DNA of 64,000 nt. It comes from Maribellus sp. CM-23 (lineage in GTDB: Bacteria > Bacteroidota > Bacteroidia > Bacteroidales > Prolixibacteraceae). The stretch lies in NCBI RefSeq assembly GCF_021354595.1, contig NZ_JADWYJ010000002.1:310001-374000 (forward strand), read 5' to 3'. The position numbers were made by a program, and so were the translations under genes. Shown here piece after piece: positions 1 to 7,650 of the stretch; position 1 is the stretch's first letter, and every line of letters begins with the position of its first letter. The notes under the pieces are model-generated. The model had not been told where the DNA came from. It saw nothing but the letters and a program-made list of their open reading frames with translations, and ran no database searches.

Positions 1-1367
1 AAATAGGATTGTAAATTAACATTACTAAGTTTGGGCACTATTTTAATCCAATTTTTAAACCAATCATCTTCTTGCCATAGTTTTAATCTCTTTACATTAT
101 CCCAATCATCTGCTTCTATTAAGTTTATTTCTTGAGGTAATCCGTTTTCTAAAGATTGCATTTCCCCAAGTTCTTTGAAAACATTATCTTTAAAATATTC
201 AAGAAGCATTAATTTTGATAGAACTTTCTTATCTAAATCAATCCCTTTTAATTTTGCCATTGTAATACGCATTGATAAAGAATTTAAAAAGCGTTTACAA
301 TGTCTAGGGTTACCATTTAATCCTTTAGAAAGAACTGCTGATATTTGATTTGATAATGCAATGACATCCTTTATATTGTCCTCAATATCTGGAAATTTTC
401 CTTCAATTAAGTTAAATGACATTCTAAAATTCAAGAAATCTTTTTTCTTTTCTTCTTTAATAAAATCTAAAACCTTTTCGTAATTCTCTTTTAGTTCAGA
501 TTTCAATAATAAGCACATAATATAGAATTGAACTTCTTGTACTCCTAATTGTGGTATTTTAACGGGGTATTGAATTATTTTTTCTAGGTATTCTTTCCCA
601 ATATCGATTTTGTTGCCTTTAACTTCAGGGAATTTTTTTCTGACGGCATACATTACTTGACGTTCATCTGCACCAATGATAAAAGAAGTTCCTTCTGCAA
701 AAAGAAATAGTCTGATAGCTTCTAGTGTTTCTAATATAGTGTCTGGATTACATCTATCTAATTCATCAATAAATACAACTAATCTTTTAATTTTTGTTTT
801 ATTCAACAATTCTGCAAAATCATTTTGAAAGGACTTTAAATTATTTCTAATTTCACTACTGCTAAATGCTTCACCTAACGCTCCTTTTATGTCTTCTTCT
901 GAAACTTCAGATGCTTTTTCTTTTGCTTTTCCAACAATAGATTGTAATGTTATATCTGCTATTGTTCCTATTCCTCCTGTTATTAAGAAATCCAAACCAT
1001 ATTTTACACCTTTACTTGCTAATTTAAAAAAGTCTATGTTTTTATATAGTCTTGTAATTACTTCTTTCGCCTTTGCAGAAAGCTTCTTCTTTTGATTTAT
1101 TTCATCTAAAATTGTTCCAATTAAAGCTGTCTTTGCATCTTCATATCCTTCAAATAACCAGCCATTAAACTTTAAACACAAATAATCTACATCTTGTGAT
1201 AATTCGTTTAAAGTCATTTCAATTAGACTTGACTTACCACTGCCCCAATCTCCATAAACGCCGATACTCGAAGGAGATAACTCGTCATTTGTAATTATGT
1301 CTTTTGTGATTCCTATTAGATAATCAAAATCCAATAAGTCTATATTTGTTTCGCTATCTCTCCACAT
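1..1367 (-). CDS. KAP-family P-loop NTPase (partial, 3' end outside window)
   Basis: About 455 codons are visible from an ATG at 1367; the frame stays open to the left edge. Walker A (GVYGDWGSGKSSL, residues ~36-48) and a Walker B with a following acidic pair (VVFIDELDRCNP, about residue 200) fit the KAP family, and a hydrophobic stretch between them fits the family's membrane insertion. KAP NTPases include the QatA ATPase of the Qat anti-phage system, but no qatBCD partner is visible, so a defence role is inference. It is the last visible gene of a leftward cassette array; its own trailing site must lie off-window. A 280-bp leader separates it from the attC-like site at 1645. Confidence 0.85.
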   Translation of the reverse strand, partial: MWRDSETNIDLLDFDYLIGITKDIITNDELSPSSIGVYGDWGSGKSSLIEMTLNELSQDVDYLCLKFNGWLFEGYEDAKTALIGTILDEINQKKKLSAKAKEVITRLYKNIDFFKLASKGVKYGLDFLITGGIGTIADITLQSIVGKAKEKASEVSEEDIKGALGEAFSSSEIRNNLKSFQNDFAELLNKTKIKRLVVFIDELDRCNPDTILETLEAIRLFLFAEGTSFIIGADERQVMYAVRKKFPEVKGNKIDIGKEYLEKIIQYPVKIPQLGVQEVQFYIMCLLLKSELKENYEKVLDFIKEEKKKDFLNFRMSFNLIEGKFPDIEDNIKDVIALSNQISAVLSKGLNGNPRHCKRFLNSLSMRITMAKLKGIDLDKKVLSKLMLLEYFKDNVFKELGEMQSLENGLPQEINLIEADDWDNVKRLKLWQEDDWFKNWIKIVPKLSNVNLQSY

Positions 1368-1640
1368 AGTTTTATTTTATAATCGGTTATTTTTTGATTA
1401 ATTGTGCGTTCTGAAAGAATTGCCCTCTTTTGCAAATTTTGGTTTGTGGGGAAGTCAGTGCGATTTGCAAATGTGTGCAATGCGCGAGGGCTTCACCAAC
1501 TGTCCCGAAGGGCAGAAGTGGGTAGGCAAAAACTAATTTTTTCTTGTACCAACCTTCAATCAAAGAGCTAATATTTTCTATCTGTTTTTTCAATTTTTTT
1601 AATCCTGTTTTAGTATTGCAGTTTTGTTTTTTTACACTTG
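1368..1640. other. Gene-free leader of the KAP cassette with a recurrent repeat-like stretch
   Basis: No convincing gene. On the minus strand about 1405-1505 reads, in one frame, as KPSRIAHICKSH, a stop, then PHKPKFAKEGNSF. I recall this peptide from many spurious small ORFs of Bacteroidota drafts, suggesting a widespread repeat rather than a protein. The recollection was not checked. Confidence 0.35.
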
Positions 1641-1642
1641 CA

Positions 1643-1888
1643 GGTAACGGCAGTCTGTCTAAAAAGTAAAATTAAGCCGTTGAGATTTCAATATTTCATT
1701 CTTTTCAAAGTCAGCTATCCGAATAATACCCTCATGCAAAAAGGTTTTTAGACAGTCTGACGGTAAATTGTATGAGTAGTGGCAGATTGCGTGGTAGTTT
1801 CCTGTCAAACCGCTACGTAGTTTGAGCGGGATGCAAACCTTGATATTTGCCACATTGCCTGCCATTACTTATACTAAATGTTATGCCC
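1643..1888 (-). repeat. attC-like recombination site 1, interrupted by a MITE
   Basis: It follows the stop of the PIN-like gene. Without the MITE the core from TAAC (1645) to GTTA (1880-1883) is about 126 bp. The arms are imperfect inverted repeats: TAACGGTAAATTGTATGAG against TAACATTTAGTATAAGTA, both ending in GTGGCAG/ATGGCAG. On the minus strand the inner core GGGCATAAC is the exact reverse complement of GTTATGCCC at the start of the same cassette (3163-3171 on the plus strand), as expected for an integron cassette. Confidence 0.65.
1651..1759. mobile_element. 109-bp MITE-like element with 4-bp target duplication
   Basis: Terminal inverted repeats CAGTCTGTCTAAAAAG (1651-1666) and, read from the other end, CAGACTGTCTAAAAAC differ at two of 16 positions. 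ACGG flanks the element at 1647-1650 and 1760-1763. There is no coding capacity. Removing the element plus one ACGG restores GTAACGGTAAATTGTATG, which closely matches the arms of the neighbouring attC-like sites (GTAACGGTCACTTGTATG at 4121), so the insertion is later than the site. The mobilising transposase is not in the window. Confidence 0.8.
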
Positions 1889-1894
1889 TGCTTT

Positions 1895-3142
1895 TTATTC
1901 TTCGTTACTTATTCTTTCATATTCTGCGCACTCCTCACAAAGACCATTCTCGTCAACCTCTTCAAATTCATCTCCGCATTTAGTACATCTAAATTCCTTA
2001 ATTAATTCATATTCTATGCTGTGAACCATTCCTTTTCTATCAATATCTGCATTAATTCTAAATTTAGTCCCGCAACCACCAATACATTCAATAATTGTAT
2101 TGTAATCTTCTATATGATTAATTTCGCCACAAAGACACTCTATAAACTCAGCTCCACAGTGTTCACATTCTGCCGTTCTAATACTTGACATAGGTGATGC
2201 CATTTCTTCACTAATTATCAGATTGTGTTCTATTTCTGGGAACTCAAAAGAATATTGGTTCTTGTCTACAAATTTTTTATTCGGATTATAAACTTCAAAA
2301 TAGTCTGAGAAATTTACAGAAGGATAGTAATCACAATCACAAATATCACAATACACTCTATCATCCACGTGTTCAATGATATTTTCTTCTTCCTCAGTTA
2401 AGAACTCTACTTCTAATGAATTAATTAACTTTCCGAGTGTGTAAAAAAACTTAGTATTTGTCTTTTTCAGAAAAGGCTCTAGGTCTTTATGAATTTTTTC
2501 TTTATCCTCACTAGAGGAAAAATCTCCACTATTGCTTGACACGAAAAACGAATCAGGGAAGAAATAATTTCCGTCGTTTCCTAATGAGAAATCTGGGAAT
2601 TTATGGTTTTCATACAAATACTCAATTGAACTAAGAAGTATTAAAGCGTCAGCCATACTATTTCTTTTGTCTCCTATAAATGGGGCTTTTTTTTCTAATG
2701 CTAGATTGGAGGCATCAATTTTTGTTTTATCAGAAATCTGAATTTTTACGGTTTCATTTTTCAGGAAGAATTCTACATTTTTAATATGATTTTTATGTCG
2801 TGCTATTTTTTCTTTATACTTTTCTTCAAGGCTTTTCTTTAAAGCATCAATCTCTTCCGTTTTTTCTCCACCAATAAATTCATTTAGCGATTTTAGATTT
2901 CCAGTATGACCTTTAAATTTTTTCTCAATTTCTTTTATTTGATTCTCTGACTGTTCTTTATTCCTTTCCCATTCGCTAAGAACAATATCATTTATCAGAA
3001 ATACAAGATTTCCCTCTTTCACTCTTTTTCGAATTGTTTCAAATACTTTTAAATGAAGTTCATCATGTTTGTTTGAATAAATATTGAATCCATTTGAAAG
3101 GTAAATCCAGTTATTTGTATCTAAGAAGATGAATTTCTGCAT
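1895..3142 (-). CDS. PIN-like domain protein with C-terminal zinc ribbons
   Basis: 415 aa. The N-terminus (IFLDTNNWIYL, Asp8) has the start of a PIN-like nuclease fold, followed by a helical, lysine-rich region (about 70-150) and more acidic residues. The C-terminal third carries several Cys pairs (CDICDCDYY, CEHCGAEF, CTKCGDEF, CEECAEYE) that look like two or three zinc ribbons. PIN nucleases cut RNA in toxin-antitoxin and RNA-decay roles, so a nucleic-acid-targeting role is plausible but no substrate can be named. It occupies one cassette; the attC-like site lies 7 bp past its stop. No antitoxin partner is adjacent. Confidence 0.6.
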   Translation of the reverse strand: MQKFIFLDTNNWIYLSNGFNIYSNKHDELHLKVFETIRKRVKEGNLVFLINDIVLSEWERNKEQSENQIKEIEKKFKGHTGNLKSLNEFIGGEKTEEIDALKKSLEEKYKEKIARHKNHIKNVEFFLKNETVKIQISDKTKIDASNLALEKKAPFIGDKRNSMADALILLSSIEYLYENHKFPDFSLGNDGNYFFPDSFFVSSNSGDFSSSEDKEKIHKDLEPFLKKTNTKFFYTLGKLINSLEVEFLTEEEENIIEHVDDRVYCDICDCDYYPSVNFSDYFEVYNPNKKFVDKNQYSFEFPEIEHNLIISEEMASPMSSIRTAECEHCGAEFIECLCGEINHIEDYNTIIECIGGCGTKFRINADIDRKGMVHSIEYELIKEFRCTKCGDEFEEVDENGLCEECAEYERISNEE

Positions 3143-3162
3143 TTGTGTCGTTGTTTAAAGTT

Positions 3163-3300
3163 GGGCATAACGGTCACTTGTAAGTTGTCGTTGCGGATTT
3201 CGGAGAGCGTTCCTGTCCGAAGGACACGGAACTGCGAAACGAGAATCCAGCGAACGACACCACACGAACCCCGCAATGCAATTTACAATTTGTTACCAAC
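3163..3300 (-). repeat. attC-like recombination site 2
   Basis: About 128 bp from TAAC (3168) to GTTA (3295), directly after the stop of the 3308-4081 gene. Arms TAACGGTCACTTGTAAGTTG and (from the other end) TAACAAATTGTAAATTGCA pair imperfectly and both run on into TTGCGG. On the minus strand the inner core TTGGTAAC (3292-3299) is the exact reverse complement of GTTACCAA that opens the same cassette (4118-4125). Confidence 0.7.
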
Positions 3301-3307
3301 TGGGCTT

Positions 3308-4081
3308 TCAATGTTTTATTATTTGAATTATGATGTCTGGATTTGTCTCAAAAGATGATTTAAAAGAATCTTCATCTCTAATCTGTCCTAAGTCGTAAAT
3401 TATAAATAAGATATTCCTAAATACTGTTTTATAAGCGAGTATGTCATCATTTAGTTGTGCAATTAATCCTTTCTCATCTTTTTTGCATAATTTAATCTCA
3501 ACTGCTAGGTTTATCTTTTGGAAGCTGAAATCAGGTACATATTGTTTAGATGAATATTCGATATGAGGAAATTCTCTTGAGTATTCAATGTCATTCGCAA
3601 CTAATAAATCTTCATATTTATCCTGAATATCTTTTTCTTTTTCTGGAATTTCTCTAATTATTTTTCTCAGTTTATTAGCCCCTAGATTAATTATTTTAAA
3701 TAATTCACTTGTCTCATCAGGTGTGTTTTTACCTTCATACACCTCGGATATTTCAGAATTATCTAAATGGTCTTTTGCTGCTAATAGTAATCCTGAAGCT
3801 TGATTCATTTGTTCTCTAAATGCACTTTCATGTCTTTCTTCAATTGCACCTTCAATATCCCAACTTTGAAAAATCATTTGTCCTGTTTGTTGCCAAGAAA
3901 AATTTGCCAAGGTTAAATAATATCTTGAGTTTGCACCGAATATTTCTTCTAACAGTCTTAATGCATTTGCTAACCACCTCATATGGTTTTGTGATTTTCT
4001 CCCAGATTTTCTAACATCTGGAATCTGGTCGATAAGATTTTGAATTGCATTTATAGCATCCTTTTTATCCCATTTTTTCAT
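3308..4081 (-). CDS. PD-(D/E)XK nuclease-like cassette protein
   Basis: 257 aa. The N-terminal ~140 residues are helical and unrecognised. The C-terminal part contains YVPDFSFQ then NLAVEIKLCK: Asp184, Glu195 and Lys197 fit the PD...ExK core of restriction-like nucleases, with a plausible helix before it (KYEDLLVANDIEYSREF). This resembles nuclease domains of prophage and defence proteins, but the biological role is unknown. It is a single-gene cassette: its attC-like site begins 7 bp after the stop, and its ATG lies about 40 bp inside the cassette start. Confidence 0.6.
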   Translation of the reverse strand: MKKWDKKDAINAIQNLIDQIPDVRKSGRKSQNHMRWLANALRLLEEIFGANSRYYLTLANFSWQQTGQMIFQSWDIEGAIEERHESAFREQMNQASGLLLAAKDHLDNSEISEVYEGKNTPDETSELFKIINLGANKLRKIIREIPEKEKDIQDKYEDLLVANDIEYSREFPHIEYSSKQYVPDFSFQKINLAVEIKLCKKDEKGLIAQLNDDILAYKTVFRNILFIIYDLGQIRDEDSFKSSFETNPDIIIQIIKH

Positions 4082-4117
4082 TCTTTTTCAAATTTTGCTG
4101 TTATCTTTTTAGCCTTG

Positions 4118-4253
4118 TTGGTAACGGTCACTTGTATGTGGTCGGGCGGGATTTCGAAGAGAAATCCTGTCAGACCCGCAGGAAAGTGGGCGACAGGTCT
4201 GACTTGTCAGACCGCTAAGACACCCGCCTGCCATATTACAAATTGTTAGCGAT
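4118..4253 (-). repeat. attC-like recombination site 3
   Basis: About 127 bp from TAAC (4122) to GTTA (4245-4248), 15 bp after the stop of the small lipoprotein gene. Arms TAACGGTCACTTGTATGTGG and (from the other end) TAACAATTTGTAATATGGCA pair imperfectly and end in GGCGGG on both sides. On the minus strand the inner core ATCGCTAAC is the exact 9-bp reverse complement of GTTAGCGAT that opens the same cassette (4713-4721). Confidence 0.7.
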
Positions 4254-4268
4254 TGGTTTTTATTTATT

Positions 4269-4694
4269 TTATTCAAATGTTGGTGCATATCTGAATGGTT
4301 GACATATCAATGTGTCTTCGTTAAAATATATTCCGATTTTATTGCTCTCAAATTCAAATGGATTAAACACCAATTCAGTTCCTTTAGACACTTTAATTTT
4401 AAGATTTGTATCTGCGTTTTTGTTAATAACCAAGACTGTTGCTAATCCTAAAGATTCATCTGTTGTAACTGATGTCTCTTTGAGTGTGACGTTGTGATAA
4501 TCAATTTCAATTATTTCATTGTTAAAGCCATAAAGGAAAAATAGATACAAGACATTATTATCAAGTTTATTTTCAAGCCATTCTTTTTTATCGTTTTCAA
4601 TGTAATTATTGAGAACCTTGGTTTGGTATCGTTTTGCATTTTTTGTACATCCAACGAATACTAAAATACCCAATATGATTACTAAACTTCTCAT
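4269..4694 (-). CDS. Small lipoprotein of unknown function (cassette gene)
   Basis: 141 aa. A hydrophobic signal ends in a lipobox (LVFVGC, Cys16), so a membrane-anchored lipoprotein is likely. The mature part is mixed, with no motif I recognise. The gene is the only one in its cassette: the cassette boundary (4713-4721) is about 20 bp upstream of the ATG and the attC-like site about 15 bp downstream of the stop. Single-gene cassettes carrying secreted or lipid-anchored proteins are common in integron arrays. Confidence 0.65.
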   Translation of the reverse strand: MRSLVIILGILVFVGCTKNAKRYQTKVLNNYIENDKKEWLENKLDNNVLYLFFLYGFNNEIIEIDYHNVTLKETSVTTDESLGLATVLVINKNADTNLKIKVSKGTELVFNPFEFESNKIGIYFNEDTLICQPFRYAPTFE

Positions 4695-4712
4695 TCGTTA
4701 ATTTTTAAACTT

Positions 4713-5123
4713 ATCGCTAACTTATTTATAAGTTGCAATGCACTTTACATATTACTATATGTCGTTTTTGTATTTTATTGTTATTCAAACCCTTATTATC
4801 AAGGGGCAGGTCGAATGGACTTCTGATATTTGCAAGAGATCTTTTGCTCACGAGGATACAAATGTCTGTTGTCTTAAGCAGTGTATTCCCAGTAAAAGGA
4901 TCATAACACAATTTAATTTCTGAGAGAAAAGTCCGAGGTTGAATCATTACATCAGCAAGATTTCTCGAAATGTAGTAATATTCATCTATTTAGCAACATA
5001 TGAATTTCAGAAAAAACTAAAATCTGATTTATAACATAACGTATATGTTGGGTTTCTCGCTGTGGCTTATAGTAAGTAGGAAGTGATAAGTATTTCTATT
5101 CTAAACCGAATATTGGACAGTGA
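4713..5123. other. Decayed cassette DNA between array boundary and XRE gene
   Basis: ATCGCTAAC at 4713-4721 is the opening core of the lipoprotein cassette. To its right I see no complete attC-like partner. 5038-5066 (TAACGTATATGTTGGGTTTC onward) looks like one arm of another site whose mate is missing. A 73-codon minus ORF (4726-4947) has no recognisable features and is not called. The stretch is best read as eroded cassette material. Confidence 0.35.
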
Positions 5124-5345
5124 TTATTGTTCTTTGTCCTCTACTTGCTCGACCAGTTTGGACGGAGAAATACCAAGTGCCTTTCCAAGTTTAAATATGG
5201 TGGTAATTGTTGGTTGCCTTAGGCCTCTTTCAAGAAGCGAAATATACGTCCTGTCAAGATCGCACAACTCGGCAAGCTTTTCCTGTGAGAGCTTTTTCTC
5301 TTCTCTCAACTCCCGAATAACCTTACCAAATGTACTGATTATCAT
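5124..5345 (-). CDS. XRE-family helix-turn-helix regulator, controller-protein-like
   Basis: 73 aa, starting at MIISTFGKVI; the frame is open further upstream but this ATG sits just downstream of the operator-like boxes. The whole protein is one HTH_3 domain: the recognition region is LSQEKLAELCDLDRTYISLLE. Size and architecture resemble restriction-modification controller (C) proteins. Two GACTWTAGTC palindromes in the divergent promoter region (5352-5361 and 5399-5408) resemble C-boxes, suggesting autoregulation and control of the divergent membrane gene. No restriction or methylase gene is adjacent. Confidence 0.8.
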   Translation of the reverse strand: MIISTFGKVIRELREEKKLSQEKLAELCDLDRTYISLLERGLRQPTITTIFKLGKALGISPSKLVEQVEDKEQ

Positions 5346-5348
5346 TTC

Positions 5349-5408
5349 GCTGACTTTAGTCAGCACAAAAATCCAATAATAACACACCTAAGTCTACGGA
5401 CTATAGTC
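5349..5408. promoter_or_regulatory. Two C-box-like operators between XRE gene and divergent membrane gene
   Basis: GACTTTAGTC (5352-5361) lies inside the longer palindrome GCTGACTTTAGTCAGC (5349-5364); GACTATAGTC is at 5399-5408, with an extra AGTC at 5391. Both fit GACTWTAGTC, close to the GACTnnnAGTC boxes of R-M controller proteins. Box 1 is 7 bp upstream of the XRE start; box 2 is about 40 bp upstream of the divergent ATG at 5450. Centre spacing is 47 bp. Confidence 0.55.
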
Positions 5409-5449
5409 TGAATTTAATATATTTGGCAAAACCAATAAATACATCAAAC

Positions 5450-5812
5450 ATGAAGATTATTGCTTCTATTTTAGCCTTTGTTTTGGCTTATCCTCTTGCA
5501 ATGCTGATAACAAGTCCGCTGCTTTTTGTTATCCAATACATCAAAAAAGAATATTCACTAATACCAGAGCCTCCAAAAACTTTCACTGGAATTATCATGG
5601 GAGGTATAGAAAGTGTAGCATTGGTATTGATGTCAATCTGGGTCTTCTCATGGTTCGACTTGCGTATCACGCTGCTTTATGTCGTCATTATCACCGTTTT
5701 GGTGTTGATCAACAATATTAACCGTTACAACACGAGACCATTCAAAGAATTTGAACTGGGAGTACTGCTTGGTGACTTAGTAGGTATACCATTAATGTAT
5801 TTCTTTTTATAA
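5450..5812 (+). CDS. Small integral membrane protein, unknown
   Basis: 120 aa from the ATG at 5450; an in-frame TTG at 5423 would add nine residues but lies closer to the operator. Hydrophobic stretches at the N-terminus (ASILAFVLAYPLAMLI), the middle (ESVALVLMSIWVF and ITLLYVVIITVLVLI) and the C-terminus suggest four membrane segments. No family is recognised. It is divergent from the XRE regulator and shares its operator region, so it is a candidate target of that regulator. Confidence 0.55.
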   Translation: MKIIASILAFVLAYPLAMLITSPLLFVIQYIKKEYSLIPEPPKTFTGIIMGGIESVALVLMSIWVFSWFDLRITLLYVVIITVLVLINNINRYNTRPFKEFELGVLLGDLVGIPLMYFFL

Positions 5813-6051
5813 ATAAAGACGAGTTTCAACGAATAACCAAACTGCATAAAGTACAAAGGATCCCAGCTTGGTTCGATAGGCATTCAAAAATAATATTATC
5901 TTTAACCCAACATCAAGAGAACAGTGAATACTGTCACCAACCGAGTGGGCAACACAACGGTGGTTTAGTATGTGGACGGTCGTCAAAATAAAATGCATCC
6001 ATCCCAAGGTTTTCGAGGTGTTTATAGTTATTCATTAAAAACATTATTGCT

Positions 6052-7050
6052 ATGAACGCATCAGTACAAAAAGAAGGTTTCAACCTTTCATCTCGCCATG
6101 ATTTTGGCGATCCCAGTGAGTATTTTGACCAGTTTCAACTTCTGACTACTTTTAATCTGAATATCTTTGTTGATACAGTAGTGCAGTCAATTTATTATCT
6201 CGAAACAGAAGATGAGTATCTTCAGCTAGTAAGTAAAATCGAAGATTTGGAGTTTAATATTATTGCACAATTTAAACGGTCTTCAGAACCAATAAGTATC
6301 CAGTCGAAAACAATCCTGAAAGAATACATAAAAGAATCGAGGCTTTTCTCTGGATTTCCGACAGAAGCTGCTACTGATGGTCTTTTCTCGCAACAAGAGT
6401 TTAACTCAATGAAAGCAGAACTGGTTGCAGAGCTTGAACGTAATGAAAAGGAAGCCTTAAAGAATCCTCCTCAACTTACATCCCTATTCGAAAAATACGG
6501 ATTAAACCCTCATCCTAATGCAAACGGTGTTAATCAGTGGCTTGCTAGCTGTCCCCGATGTTGCAAATTTTACATTTACTTCTCGAATAAAAGCCTCCGT
6601 TGGGGATGCCCTTACTGTGGCTTTCATGGCGAAGGAGAAGAAGAGTTTAGGACAGCCATGAAGATGGTGAAAAACCCAACAGATGAAAACAAACTGGAGT
6701 ATCGGATAAATATCTTATTGGGTGAACTCAGGTCGTTACCTACCGAGCAAGAACGAATCGATCGAATTGCAAAGGATATAAAAACTGAAGAGAATCGTTA
6801 CAAGGTCGTTTCGGACAAAGATTACAACCTCATCTTCGAATTACTGTATGGCTCTAAGCTGGAAGAGATCGAACCAGAGAAATTTTATTTTGTCGATGAA
6901 GAAGAAGATGATAATGATGAAAGTGATGTCTATGTTTATGAAACTAATGTGACCTTGAAGGCTACCAATGGCTTTAAACTCCACTATCATTTAGAGTGGA
7001 CGGAAGGGCAACCAGAAACAGGAATGACAGAGACTCCCTATGACGAATAA
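6052..7050 (+). CDS. Zinc-ribbon protein with acidic tail, unknown
   Basis: 332 aa. A four-cysteine ribbon (CPRC at 167-170, CPYC at 186-189, 15 residues between the pairs) resembles CHC2/primase-type or Zn-ribbon domains, but no primase catalytic domain follows. Around residues 280-295 there is an acidic run (DEEEDDNDESD). The N-terminal 150 residues are helical and unrecognised. The gene stands alone with its own terminator (7073-7118), between the cassette region and the tRNA block. Function unknown. Confidence 0.6.
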   Translation: MNASVQKEGFNLSSRHDFGDPSEYFDQFQLLTTFNLNIFVDTVVQSIYYLETEDEYLQLVSKIEDLEFNIIAQFKRSSEPISIQSKTILKEYIKESRLFSGFPTEAATDGLFSQQEFNSMKAELVAELERNEKEALKNPPQLTSLFEKYGLNPHPNANGVNQWLASCPRCCKFYIYFSNKSLRWGCPYCGFHGEGEEEFRTAMKMVKNPTDENKLEYRINILLGELRSLPTEQERIDRIAKDIKTEENRYKVVSDKDYNLIFELLYGSKLEEIEPEKFYFVDEEEDDNDESDVYVYETNVTLKATNGFKLHYHLEWTEGQPETGMTETPYDE

Positions 7051-7072
7051 ATACAGGTGTGATTGACCAATG

Positions 7073-7118
7073 AATCCTCAGTTGTTCCTGCAATGGATTT
7101 TCGGCTGAGGATTTTTTT
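7073..7118 (+). terminator. Rho-independent terminator
   Basis: AATCCTCAG (7073-7081) pairs with CTGAGGATT (7105-7113), followed by a T run. It ends the zinc-ribbon gene. Confidence 0.75.
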
Positions 7119-7191
7119 ATCTACCTTCGGAAACGAGAATAACAAACGAGTTAGAATTTCTCTGTGTTGTGCAAATGTTGTGCAAAAAGAC

Positions 7192-7227
7192 AAAAAAAAA
7201 CCGTAACTAACTGAATGTCAATTACGG
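7192..7227 (-). terminator. Terminator of the tRNA transcript
   Basis: Read on the minus strand, CCGTAA and TTACGG (7222-7227 and 7201-7206) form a stem followed by nine T. It lies just past the 3' end of tRNA-Tyr. Confidence 0.7.
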
Positions 7228-7241
7228 CTTTAACTTACGGG

Positions 7242-7323
7242 TGGGAAGAGCAGGATTCGAACCTACGAAGGCTGAGCCAACAGATTTACAGTCTGCCCCG
7301 TTTGACCGCTTCGGTATCTTCCC
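7242..7323 (-). tRNA. tRNA-Tyr (GTA)
   Basis: 82 nt with acceptor GGGAAGA/TCTTCCC and discriminator A, anticodon loop CTGTAAA, a long variable arm as expected for bacterial tRNA-Tyr, and T-loop GGTTCGAATCC. No encoded CCA is seen. It lies downstream of tRNA-Thr in one leftward transcript. Confidence 0.95.
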
Positions 7324-7338
7324 AAGTATTTTAATAAG

Positions 7339-7412
7339 AGCCGAATCTCAGATTCGAACTGAGGACCCCGAGATTACAAATCACGTGCTCTGGCCAACTG
7401 AGCTAATTCGGC
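7339..7412 (-). tRNA. tRNA-Thr (TGT)
   Basis: 74 nt with acceptor GCCGAAT/ATTCGGC, anticodon loop ATTTGTAA (TGT), and T-arm CAGTTCGAATCTG. It is 15 nt from tRNA-Tyr, probably co-transcribed. Confidence 0.95.
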
Positions 7413-7552
7413 TTATTATTTTGTCAGTCTTTTTTTAGAACGTTGCTGTCTGAATCAGCGGGTGCAAAGGAAAGTATTTCTTTGTGAACTTCCAAACTTT
7501 TTTTCCTCTTTTTTCAGCTTTTTTTCAGAACGTTTTTTCTTTCGAAAAAAGT

Positions 7553-7650
7553 GGGTAAGCGACCTGTGTCGCACCGCTCAACCGCCTACCCTTGCTGCCT
7601 TCCGACCCTGGGGGGATTCAGCAGGAGCTGGTCGCACAGGACTTACCCGG
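7553..7650 (-). ncRNA. ffs: Signal recognition particle RNA (4.5S type)
   Basis: On the minus strand the sequence contains the conserved SRP apical domain (GGTCGGAAGGCAGCAAGGGT). Flanking arms GGGTAAGTCCTGTGCGACC and GGTGCGACACAGGTCGC close a long hairpin, giving a small, Alu-less bacterial SRP RNA of about 98 nt. It pairs with Ffh for co-translational membrane targeting. It is upstream of tRNA-Thr and tRNA-Tyr on the same strand. End points are estimated from the terminal helix. Confidence 0.93.

Noticed and set aside
4726..4947. 73-codon minus-strand ORF
   Set aside because: No recognisable domain, no clear start context, and it lies in eroded cassette DNA.
5124..5812. Restriction-modification system
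   Set aside because: The C-protein-like gene has no endonuclease or methylase neighbour within the window.
1..7050. Complete integron with integrase
   Set aside because: No tyrosine recombinase gene and no attI-like site are visible in either cassette region; only attC-like sites and cassettes.
7242..7650. Integration site of an island at the tRNA-Tyr 3' end
   Set aside because: No direct repeat of the tRNA 3' end and no integrase was found in the window.
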